Positions 1 through 5,511 of a stretch of 17,559 bases of DNA are shown here, in pieces. The number at the start of each line of letters is the position of its first letter. The first letter of the stretch is position 1. The stretch spans positions 1-17,559 of the forward strand of contig JAPLWU010000061.1 of the NCBI GenBank assembly GCA_026396425.1. Reading direction: 5' to 3'. Both the position numbers and the translations under genes were made by a program. Under the pieces are notes generated by a model. The model was not told the origin of the DNA, made no database searches, and saw only the letters and a list, made by a program, of their open reading frames with translations. The stretch is from Microcaldota archaeon (GTDB lineage: Archaea; Micrarchaeota; Micrarchaeia; Burarchaeales; JAKAKT01).

Positions 1-217
1 GCTTTTGCAACCCATTCGTCAGCGTCAGATTCACTTTCGCGGCTTTCAGATAGAACGTCTTGCAGGTTATTCCCGGGCTGAATGTGCAAATCTCAGGCGG
101 TCTCACATTGAACACGCCGAGATACAGCAGGGCGGCGAGAACTATCACGATGACTAGGATAGCCCAACCGTAAGTCATCAGGTATTCCATTGCCGCTTGT
201 CCTTTTCTAAATTCCAT
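1..217 (-). CDS. Class III signal peptide pilin-like protein (partial, 3' end outside window)
   Basis: This is the first 72 codons of a type IV pilin-like surface protein; the rest lies beyond position 1. The start codon is ATG at 217, preceded by a strong Shine-Dalgarno GAGGTGAT. The N-terminus carries the class III signal motif RKGQAAMEYLMTYGW, where an archaeal prepilin peptidase of the EppA/FlaK type would be expected to cut just before Q, followed by a continuous hydrophobic helix (AILVIVIVLAALLYLGVF). After the helix comes the motif PEICTFSPGITC, shared with the three pilins upstream. All 72 residues are identical to the first 72 of the neighbouring gene at 340-834, so this is a recent tandem copy. 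The 122-bp gap between the copies shows no clear TATA box; a weak candidate (ATACTATAG) lies at 286-294. The pilin-like class is clear; filament type and function are unknown. Confidence 0.88.
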   Translation of the reverse strand, partial: MEFRKGQAAMEYLMTYGWAILVIVIVLAALLYLGVFNVRPPEICTFSPGITCKTFYLKAAKVNLTLTNGLQK

Positions 218-231
218 TCTAAATCACCTCA
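1..231 (-). repeat. Tandem gene duplication, copy A
   Basis: Positions 1-231 match 618-848 at an offset of 617 bases. Only eight positions differ (127, 131, 134, 137, 140, 146, 155, 191 in this copy). The repeat covers the start of the pilin gene plus its ribosome-binding site and stops just upstream of it. The copy begins at or before the window edge. Confidence 0.95.
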
Positions 232-305
232 AACCCATATCCCGTATCATCCATGCAGGCAACACACAACTCATACCACGAACTCATACTATAGCTCCCG
301 CTCGG

Positions 306-330
306 ATGAAATTAAAACAAAAAGAAAAAA
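306..330 (-). terminator. T-rich terminator after pilin gene
   Basis: On the minus strand, just after the TAG stop of the 340-834 gene, the sequence reads CTTTTTTCTTTTTGTTTTAA. Archaeal transcription commonly ends at such T-runs without a hairpin. This supports the two pilin copies being separate transcription units, though read-through cannot be excluded. Confidence 0.5.
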
Positions 331-339
331 GTGGAGAGC

Positions 340-834
340 CTATGCCGAAATGAAGTAGCCCGTTCCGCAGATGATTCTCGGCATGGTGACTCCCTCGGCG
401 GTGAAGTAGTAGCTTATACACACTTTCCCGCTGTATCCGGCTCCTGCTGGCAACTCGGCTGCGGTGTATGGTGTGCCAACTCCATTTCTGCAATCCACGG
501 CGGGTACGATTGCATCCCCACCCACACCCACGGCTAGAACTGGGGCAAAAGCGGGACTCCAAGTCATCGCACCAACATCCGACTGCTGCGTGCAAGTTGC
601 ATTAGTAATAGTAATTGGCTTTTGCAACCCATTCGTCAGCGTCAGATTCACTTTCGCGGCTTTCAGATAGAACGTCTTGCAGGTTATTCCCGGGCTGAAT
701 GTGCAAATCTCAGGCGGTCTCACATTGAACACGCCGAGATACAACAGAGCAGCCAGCACTATAACGATGACCAGGATAGCCCAACCGTAAGTCATCAGGT
801 ATTCCATGGCCGCTTGTCCTTTTCTAAATTCCAT
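340..834 (-). CDS. Class III signal peptide pilin-like protein, 164 aa
   Basis: This is a complete pilin-like surface protein. ATG at 834 is preceded by GAGGTGAT with a 5-base spacer, and a TATA box lies about 70 bp upstream, giving a leader of about 43 bases. Residues 5-15 form the class III motif (KGQAAMEYLMT), with cleavage expected before Q7. Residues 17-36 are the hydrophobic helix that packs into the filament core. A conserved PEICTFSPGITC follows, then a Thr/Ala/Gly-rich globular region with further cysteines (NATCTQQ, VDCRNG, KVCISYY, RIICGTG) that could form disulfides outside the cell. The gene sits in a minus-strand cluster with three paralogues, next to a pilus ATPase and platform operon. 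It could serve adhesion, DNA uptake or cell contact; the sequence does not decide which. Its first 72 residues are identical to the partial copy at the window edge. Confidence 0.92.
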   Translation of the reverse strand: MEFRKGQAAMEYLMTYGWAILVIVIVLAALLYLGVFNVRPPEICTFSPGITCKTFYLKAAKVNLTLTNGLQKPITITNATCTQQSDVGAMTWSPAFAPVLAVGVGGDAIVPAVDCRNGVGTPYTAAELPAGAGYSGKVCISYYFTAEGVTMPRIICGTGYFISA

Positions 835-848
835 TCTAAATCACCTCA
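618..848 (-). repeat. Tandem gene duplication, copy B
   Basis: This is the partner of 1-231. The first 126 bases (gene interior) and the 40 bases at the start-codon end are identical between copies. The eight differences fall mostly within the part encoding the hydrophobic helix and change no amino acid. Confidence 0.95.
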
Positions 849-896
849 TCTCCTAACATTATTTGACGGTCACCACTGCAACTCTTACCATTCGGT

Positions 897-910
897 TGTT
901 TATAAATCTT
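897..910 (-). promoter_or_regulatory. TATA box for pilin gene 340-834
   Basis: The minus strand reads GGGGAAAGATTTATAAACA, a purine-rich BRE-like stretch followed by TTTATAAA, centred near 903. Transcription would start near 877, leaving a leader of about 43 bases that carries the GAGGTGAT ribosome-binding site. Confidence 0.65.
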
Positions 911-939
911 TCCCCTGCCAAGGGGCAAACTACGAATGA

Positions 940-970
940 AAACCGCAAAACACGCCTTATAGCTAAAAAA
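940..970 (-). terminator. Possible T-run terminator after pilin gene 971-1468
   Basis: The minus strand runs directly from the TGA stop into TTTTTT, followed by further short T-runs (TTTT at two places). This is a plausible archaeal terminator but a weak one. Confidence 0.35.
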
Positions 971-1468
971 TCAGTTAACTCTCCCCTGGATGTTGGCGAC
1001 CGCGGTGTGCGGCATGGGCACCCCTCCCTCGAACGTGTACCGGAGGTATGCAAGCCCCTTGTAGTAGTCCCCCCTGTCGGCGCTTGCGTCCCCATCATAC
1101 TTGTAGCAAACGCCGTCGAACTCGAACTTGTCCTGCGGCAGCACCGTAATGCTTATCGGGGACACGCCCCTGGCCGGAATTCCCGTTGCCGGGTTGACCT
1201 GCTCCGCGGAGCAAAGGTAACCGCTTACCACGATTTCCCTTGGGAAAGAGTTGACGGCGCTCACATGGACGTTCACGTTGCCACCGTTCTCGTAAAGCCT
1301 CGAGGAGGAGCAGAGGATTCCGGACTCGAAGACGCAAATCTCCGGCATGCTCCCGAATCCGAGCGAGTTGAAGATTCCGAGGTAGGCGAGCATGCTCACT
1401 ACGACTATTATTATTATCGCAACCCAGCCGTAAGTGACGAGCGCCTCGCCCGAGCTCTGTCCCTTCAA
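971..1468 (-). CDS. Class III signal peptide pilin-like protein with TTG start, about 165 aa
   Basis: This pilin-like protein is paralogous to its neighbours. The chosen start is TTG at 1468, giving MKGQSSGEALVTYGW and then a hydrophobic helix (VAIIIIVVVSMLAYLGIF). The open frame continues up to an ATG at 1543, but that would place the promoter TATA box (1500-1508) inside the gene and put 25 hydrophilic residues before the signal motif, so the later TTG fits better. From the TATA position the leader would be about 10 bases, with only a weak ribosome-binding site (GGTTGAG). The signal motif is slightly degenerate: EALVTY where the paralogues have EYLMTY or EYLMNY. The family motif PEICVFESGILC follows the helix, and CSAEQVNPATGIP resembles the CSSEPVNPATGLP of the next pilin upstream. 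Filament role is inferred from family and position. Confidence 0.8.
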   Translation of the reverse strand: MKGQSSGEALVTYGWVAIIIIVVVSMLAYLGIFNSLGFGSMPEICVFESGILCSSSRLYENGGNVNVHVSAVNSFPREIVVSGYLCSAEQVNPATGIPARGVSPISITVLPQDKFEFDGVCYKYDGDASADRGDYYKGLAYLRYTFEGGVPMPHTAVANIQGRVN

Positions 1469-1499
1469 TTTCTCAACCGCTAGGGGGATTGCAAAATGG

Positions 1500-1508
1500 T
1501 TTATAAAA
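1500..1508 (-). promoter_or_regulatory. TATA box for pilin gene 971-1468
   Basis: The minus strand reads CCTTTTATAAACC, centred near 1504 and about 36 bp before the TTG start. It lies between the stop codon of the upstream pilin (1518) and this gene, so it decides against the longer start at 1543. Confidence 0.65.
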
Positions 1509-1517
1509 GGTTTGCGG

Positions 1518-2423
1518 CTATGAGAACCAAGGATGCGTGCCACACTCGCAATCCAAACCCAGCTTGCACATCAGGATGTCCCCGTACGTATGGCACATTA
1601 CGCAGCTCGGGCACTTGGCTTTCTTCTCGCATTTTGCAGTTACCCAGCACCCTCCTATAGTGCATTCGTCATCAATGCACGTATCTACAGTGATTGTCCT
1701 CGTTACCTTGCAGACTTCGTTTGACCTGCATGCTGGGCTGCATTGCGGAAGCGGGTTGCATATAGGGGGGTTCTTGCAGCAGCCCTGGCACTTCGCGTAG
1801 TTGCACACGCATGCCCTGCAGGTCGGTGCCTCATTGCAGCCGCACTTGCACGAGGCAGGGCACGGCGTCGGAGGTTGCACCGGGGTTTGTACGTTTGCGA
1901 GTATTACATGCGAGAAGTCGGACCCGCTCGATGCCTTGTGGTATTGCACGTAGACGAGGCCCGTGTAGCCCTCGCCCTGCGAGAGCGTGTCAGTGTCCTT
2001 TCCGTCCGGCTTGTAGCAGTCTACCTTCATTTCGAAATTCGTGCCGTCCTCGACGGTGCTCGGATAAACGGAATCCGCGGGGTTCTCCCACCCCCTGTCG
2101 ACCGTGGAACCGAACCCCAAGGCCCACATGTTCTTCGGAAGCCCCGTCGCCGGATTAACCGGCTCGGAAGAGCACATCACTCCGGTTATCACAATGGTGT
2201 CTCCCTCCTCGTTCACTCCGGTTAGTTCGAGCTTGCTCCCCTGCGGGAGAAGCGGGCTCCCCCCGCAGTCCATCCCCTGCTGGAACATGCAGACTTCAGG
2301 GGGACTCCCAAGAATCCTGAATATGCCGAGGTAATTTAGGCCGGCGAGGGCAATCACTATGACCAGTAATGCCACTGCGTAGTTCATGAGATACTCGACG
2401 GATATCTGGGCCTTCCTCGCCAT
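1518..2423 (-). CDS. Class III signal peptide pilin-like protein with cysteine-rich C-terminal domain, 301 aa
   Basis: This is a pilin-like protein with an unusual tail. The start is ATG at 2423, which places the initiator about 26 bp from the TATA box and suggests a leaderless mRNA; an upstream in-frame start at 2495 would lie before the TATA box and is rejected. Residues 1-13 are MARKAQISVEYLM, a good class III signal motif with cleavage expected before Q6, followed by the helix AVALLVIVIALAGLNYLGIF. The paralogue motifs PEVCMFQQGMDC and CSSEPVNPATGLP follow. From about residue 188 a proline-rich link (PVQPPTPCP) leads into about 113 residues holding 24 cysteines, many as CxC, CxxC or CC (for example CKCGC, CRACVC, CQGCC). 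No fixed zinc-finger or ferredoxin spacing is recognised, and an extracellular disulfide-stabilised knob is the likeliest reading. At 301 aa it is nearly twice the length of its paralogues, so it may be a tip or minor pilin. Confidence 0.88.
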   Translation of the reverse strand: MARKAQISVEYLMNYAVALLVIVIALAGLNYLGIFRILGSPPEVCMFQQGMDCGGSPLLPQGSKLELTGVNEEGDTIVITGVMCSSEPVNPATGLPKNMWALGFGSTVDRGWENPADSVYPSTVEDGTNFEMKVDCYKPDGKDTDTLSQGEGYTGLVYVQYHKASSGSDFSHVILANVQTPVQPPTPCPASCKCGCNEAPTCRACVCNYAKCQGCCKNPPICNPLPQCSPACRSNEVCKVTRTITVDTCIDDECTIGGCWVTAKCEKKAKCPSCVMCHTYGDILMCKLGLDCECGTHPWFS

Positions 2424-2444
2424 GCTAACCCATGGCGCGAGTGG

Positions 2445-2454
2445 TTTATAAAAA
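2445..2454 (-). promoter_or_regulatory. TATA box, leaderless-type promoter of Cys-rich pilin gene
   Basis: The minus strand reads CTTTTTATAAACC, centred near 2449, exactly 26 bp from the A of the start codon at 2423. The pilin therefore has its own promoter and is separated from the platform operon that ends at 2509. Confidence 0.7.
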
Positions 2455-2508
2455 GCTTTACTTTTTTTTGTTTCGCGCATCGGCTTGCGGCCCAAAAGTT
2501 TTATCCTC

Positions 2509-3495
2509 TCATCCCATTCCGGCGAAAAACATGTTGAGCACGAGGATGGCGGTGATGAAAACCAGCAGGCTCACGACGAAAAATATCGGCGCATACCTCA
2601 CCCCGTTCTTCTTCGAGCCGGTCTGAATCGTGGCGATTATGAAAGACGCTATCACCGAGGTTATTGCGACCGAAACAACCGCGAACACGAGGAACTGGTC
2701 CGCCCCGATTCCAGGCGAAGTGGGAACAACGAGCGTCTTGCCCTTCATTGCCTCAACGTTGGGCATCTGGGCCCAAATCCCCTCGAGGACTGAAACGAGC
2801 TTGTAGGACACGGCATACATGAACGGCGCGCCCAGCACCGATGCGAACACGATGAATATGACATACATGAGCAGCCCCGCCCTTATCTCCTTCCTGAGCA
2901 GCTGTATGTTGCGCACGTCGGCTGCCGTATTCTCGAGAATTTCGGCCATCTCGCCGCCGGACTGGAGCCCCTGCTTTATGAGGCTCACCGACCTCTTGAG
3001 TATGCGCGACTCGAAGCGCGACGCGAGCTCGTCGAGCGTCTTTGCGAACGGCTCGCCCCCGAAAGTCCTTTTCGCCACGACTTCAATCTCATTCGACAAC
3101 ATGCCGAACTCCGGCCGCGCGGCGTGCCACATGGCCTGGTCGATTGGCATGCCCGCCCTCACGTTGGCTGCCGCGAGCTGGAGGAAATCGGGTAGAACCT
3201 CCTCGACCCGGTTCTTCCTCGCCTCAACGCGGAGCATGAGCATTGCGTAGGCCACGACCGGCAGGAATAGGAAGCTAGCAAGGGCGCAAAGGAGCACGAG
3301 CGAAATCCCGAGTTCAGTCTGCAGCCCCATGGCCATACCGGCCATGGCGAGGCCGCAGCAGGCGATGATGACGAAGCCCGAGAAGACATGGGGTTCCATG
3401 TCGACTCCCGCCTTTTCCAGCATCCCCCCGAGCCTGTCGAGGGTTGCCCTGGGCACGAGCCTTCCGACGATTTCGGTTATTCCTTTTGCGTCCAT
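2509..3495 (-). CDS. Type IV pilus/T2SS platform membrane protein, TadC-like (T2SSF domain), 328 aa
   Basis: This is an inner-membrane platform protein, expected to couple the cytoplasmic ATPase to pilin assembly. Two membrane helices (VFSGFVIIACCGLAMAGM and ISLVLLCALASFLFLPVVAY) precede a cytoplasmic T2SSF-type helical domain containing LPDFLQLAAANVRAGMPIDQA and LIKQGLQSGGEMAEILENTA, followed by three more helices ending in VLNMFFAGMG. The start used is ATG at 3495 (MDAKGITEIVGRL). The frame stays open back to a GTG at 3711 that overlaps the upstream stop as GTGA, but those 72 codons lie wholly within a palindrome-packed element and encode no convincing domain, so the shorter start is preferred. 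This is the second of two different TadC-like genes, as in other archaeal pilus operons with paired platform proteins, and it closes the operon. Confidence 0.85.
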   Translation of the reverse strand: MDAKGITEIVGRLVPRATLDRLGGMLEKAGVDMEPHVFSGFVIIACCGLAMAGMAMGLQTELGISLVLLCALASFLFLPVVAYAMLMLRVEARKNRVEEVLPDFLQLAAANVRAGMPIDQAMWHAARPEFGMLSNEIEVVAKRTFGGEPFAKTLDELASRFESRILKRSVSLIKQGLQSGGEMAEILENTAADVRNIQLLRKEIRAGLLMYVIFIVFASVLGAPFMYAVSYKLVSVLEGIWAQMPNVEAMKGKTLVVPTSPGIGADQFLVFAVVSVAITSVIASFIIATIQTGSKKNGVRYAPIFFVVSLLVFITAILVLNMFFAGMG

Positions 3496-3512
3496 TCCAA
3501 CCACTGAATCAC

Positions 3513-3710
3513 TGAACAACCTCGGCGCGGTCGCAAAGCGTGGCACGAGGCCGGCATCGGAACTTCGTAGCCATCTTGAGCCAGCCACGTTTTGCGAGGA
3601 AGCCGCGGCTTCCCTCAAAGGACCATCGGAAACCTCCCAATTTGCCTGCGGGCAAATGGGCCCATTCGCGTCGCACGCGAATCTGGCGGCCTTTAGGCCG
3701 AGGTTGTTCA
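3513..3710. other. Palindrome-packed element with 14-bp terminal inverted repeats (candidate structured RNA or MITE)
   Basis: A 198-bp unit bounded by perfect 14-bp inverted repeats: TGAACAACCTCGGC at 3513-3526 and its complement at 3697-3710. Inside are four strong inverted repeats. ATTCGCGT/ACGCGAAT lies at 3664-3682 (8 bp, 3-nt loop). ATTTGCC/GGCAAAT lies at 3640-3657 and extends to 3636-3660. The 16-bp palindrome GGAAGCCGCGGCTTCC lies at 3598-3613. CGCAAAGCGTGGC at 3532-3544 faces its near-complement at 3584-3596, with one G:T site. CGGCC/GGCCG also competes with the outer stem at 3687-3700. The trinucleotide CAC flanks both ends on the plus strand (3510-3512 and 3711-3713). It lies between the two platform genes, and the upstream gene's TGA stop is the first three bases of the repeat. 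No transposase is present. No RNase P or SRP RNA signature is seen. Confidence 0.75.
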
Positions 3711-4565
3711 CACGAAAAACATGGGCCTCGAGGATTCAATCATCGTGAGGAACACGTACTGGAGCGCCAGTTGCGCTATCGCGGCGAACAGCAGCAGCTC
3801 GCCGCCGACCTTTATGTTTACGAATGACAGCAGGACTATCAAAAGCGAAACCCCGAGCGACGGCATTATTATGCCCGTCATCATGTAGAACATGGCGAGC
3901 GGGTTGAGCTTCTGCCCGTAGGATTTGAGTTCGATTGCCTGCTCCCTCGATATCTGGTCGAGGACAATCTCCAGCGCGTTCGTGACGTCTGAGCCCGACC
4001 TTATGGAATTGGTCAGCTGTATTACCACCCTGTTGAAAGACGGGGAGGGGTTGACCTCGGCAATGTCGTGCATCGCGATGTCCATGCTCGAGCCGACGCC
4101 AATCTTCTCCACAATCCTGTTGAACTCCTTGCTCACTTCCCCGTAGTCCTGCGTTATGCTCGCCATGGCGTCGAAGAGGGGAACGCCGGCCTTGAGCTCG
4201 ATGAGCATGTGCCTGCCCGCGAACACCAAATCCTTGTCAATCTCCTTCCTCCTCCTCATGGCCCTTACGCTAGGGTATTTTATGGCATAGAGAAAGCTCA
4301 CGAAAAGAACTGCGGGCAGCAGGAGCAGGACGAATGCGGGCGTCGCGCCCGCGAAAGCGAAAAATATGAAAAGCACAAGGCTGATGCCGAGCGCTATTAT
4401 CGCGGCGCTCATGGAGGCCTTTGCCACGAACTCGGCCGGCTCCTCGTCCATGTCGGCCTGCCTCAGCTCCTTGCGGAGGTCGGGGAATCTCGCCGCCACC
4501 GCGCTGAAGAACCTGCGCATTCTCGCTGCGAACTCGCCCTCCCTTCTTCTCCTCTTTTCAGCCAT
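3708..4565 (-). CDS. Type IV pilus/T2SS platform membrane protein, TadC-like (T2SSF domain), 285 aa
   Basis: This is the first of two platform proteins, spanning the cell membrane. ATG at 4565 gives MAEKRRRREG; a TTG directly before it is an alternative one codon longer. The N-terminus is strongly basic and cytoplasmic. Two helices lie near residues 53-96 (AAIIALGISLVLFIFFAFAG and AFVLLLLPAVLFVSFLYAI). A T2SSF-type domain follows at about 110-225 (LVFAGRHMLIELKAGVPLFDA, then VVIQLTNSIRSGSDVTNALE), and two further helices close the protein. It ends with SSRPMFFV, and its TGA stop is formed by the edge of the palindromic element downstream. If that element were absent, the frame would read on for ten more codons and overlap the start of the next platform gene, so the C-terminus may be secondarily shortened. 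The gap to the upstream gene is 39 bases, consistent with one operon. Confidence 0.88.
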   Translation of the reverse strand: MAEKRRRREGEFAARMRRFFSAVAARFPDLRKELRQADMDEEPAEFVAKASMSAAIIALGISLVLFIFFAFAGATPAFVLLLLPAVLFVSFLYAIKYPSVRAMRRRKEIDKDLVFAGRHMLIELKAGVPLFDAMASITQDYGEVSKEFNRIVEKIGVGSSMDIAMHDIAEVNPSPSFNRVVIQLTNSIRSGSDVTNALEIVLDQISREQAIELKSYGQKLNPLAMFYMMTGIIMPSLGVSLLIVLLSFVNIKVGGELLLFAAIAQLALQYVFLTMIESSRPMFFV

Positions 4566-4604
4566 CAAATCCTGCTCCCGTTCCTTTCACAATCTTTTCG
4601 GGCA

Positions 4605-5510
4605 CTAGCGCTTCTCCCCCCTGTATTTCTTGAGCTTCTCGAGCGGGTCCTCCTCTTCCTCGTCAGGCTCGGCCTTCCTCCCCCGCGCCATCCTCTCGAT
4701 TGTCTCTTTCGCCGAGCTGAGCCCGCTCCTCATTTTCCTTTGCGCATCCGCTTCCTCCTCCGGAGCTTGAACCGCGGCCCCGCTTCCCGCAGGTTTTCTC
4801 TCGGGCGTTTTTTGCGCCTGCGGCTTTGGCTCGGGTTTTTGGGGTTCGGTTTTTTTCTCGGCTTTAGGGCCGGGCTTTTCCTGCTCGATTTTTTCTTTCT
4901 TTTCAATCGAAGGGCCGAGCGGAATGACTTCGGTTTTTTTCTGGGGCTGGACCTGTTTAGCGGGCTCGGTTTTTTTTATTTCAAACAGTTTCGCCATTTC
5001 TTTTATCCCCGTTTCTGGCTTTTTTATTTCAAACAGTTTAGGCATCTCTTTTTTCTCTTCTGGTTTTTTTGTTTCGAGCATTTTCGCGATTTCTTTTTTC
5101 TCTTCGGGTTTTTTTGCCTCGGCGGGTTTCGGGGGTTCCATCCCTTTAGCTTCTTTCTTCTCTTCCTTCCCCCTGCCCCCTCCGGTGAGAATCCACAGGA
5201 GCCCCTTTTTAGGCGTCTCCTTCGGGCTCCGCGAGATTATTTCGGAAACGGGCCTTCCCTCTTCTGCTCTGGGGGCCTCGGTCTTCTGCCCGTATAATTT
5301 CTCGACGTAATGCCGCTGGGCCGCAATCTTCTCGGCCTTCCGTATCTCGCTTACCGCCTCGCTGTAGGGCATGTCGGTGAATTCTGACGGTGAAACTCCG
5401 ACCAGCTGTTTTTCTTCGTAGATTTTCTGCGGAATCGGCTCGGGGCTGGCGCTTGGCGCGCGCCTCTCGTAGTCCCTCGCCTGCCTTGCAAGTTCCGAAA
5501 AAGAAACCAT
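4605..5510 (-). CDS. Disordered K/E/P-rich protein of the pilus operon with internal repeats, 301 aa
   Basis: No known family recognised. The protein has no signal peptide or membrane segment and should be cytoplasmic. Residues 1-75 look ordered and partly helical (MVSFSELARQARDYERR, SEAVSEIRKAEKIAAQRHYV). A short hydrophobic patch KKGLLWILTGGG follows near 101-112. From about 115 to 260 it is lysine-, glutamate- and proline-rich and probably disordered. Within this lie three tandem 15-16 residue repeats (about 138-184) of the form KKEMAKLFEIKKPE. The C-terminus is acidic then basic (EPDEEEEDPLEKLKKYRGEKR). ATG at 5510 lies one base after the ATPase stop, with GGAG in the upstream coding end as ribosome-binding site, so translation is probably coupled. 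Its place between ATPase and platform proteins suggests an adaptor, but that is inference. Confidence 0.8.
   Translation of the reverse strand: MVSFSELARQARDYERRAPSASPEPIPQKIYEEKQLVGVSPSEFTDMPYSEAVSEIRKAEKIAAQRHYVEKLYGQKTEAPRAEEGRPVSEIISRSPKETPKKGLLWILTGGGRGKEEKKEAKGMEPPKPAEAKKPEEKKEIAKMLETKKPEEKKEMPKLFEIKKPETGIKEMAKLFEIKKTEPAKQVQPQKKTEVIPLGPSIEKKEKIEQEKPGPKAEKKTEPQKPEPKPQAQKTPERKPAGSGAAVQAPEEEADAQRKMRSGLSSAKETIERMARGRKAEPDEEEEDPLEKLKKYRGEKR
4959..5099 (-). repeat. Imperfect tandem repeats encoding a KKEMAKLFEIKKPE-type motif
   Basis: Three protein units lie in a row: KKEIAKMLETKKPEE, KKEMPKLFEIKKPETG and IKEMAKLFEIKKTEPA. The T-rich DNA (plus strand) shows the same pattern, with ATTTCAAACAGTTT appearing twice. 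A short hydrophobic MAKLFEI core between charged flanks recurs, as in linear binding motifs. Confidence 0.75.
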
Positions 5511-5511
5511 G

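Noticed and set aside
1469..1543. Upstream ATG start for pilin 971-1468
   Set aside because: It would include the TATA box within the gene, overlap the previous pilin's end and add hydrophilic residues before the class III signal motif.
2424..2495. Upstream start for the Cys-rich pilin
   Set aside because: The start would lie upstream of the TATA box, and the signal motif needs only a few residues before the cleavage site.
3496..3711. 72-codon N-terminal extension of the second platform protein from a GTG overlapping the upstream stop (GTGA)
   Set aside because: It lies wholly inside the palindromic element, reads as no recognisable domain, several other frames are open there too, and a good platform-protein N-terminus begins at ATG 3495. 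It remains possible that the element is translated.
4068..5297. 409-codon plus-strand open frame
   Set aside because: It is opposite the platform and K/E/P-rich genes; the encoded run of Phe/Leu/Arg is the mirror of Lys/Glu codons and has no start signal.
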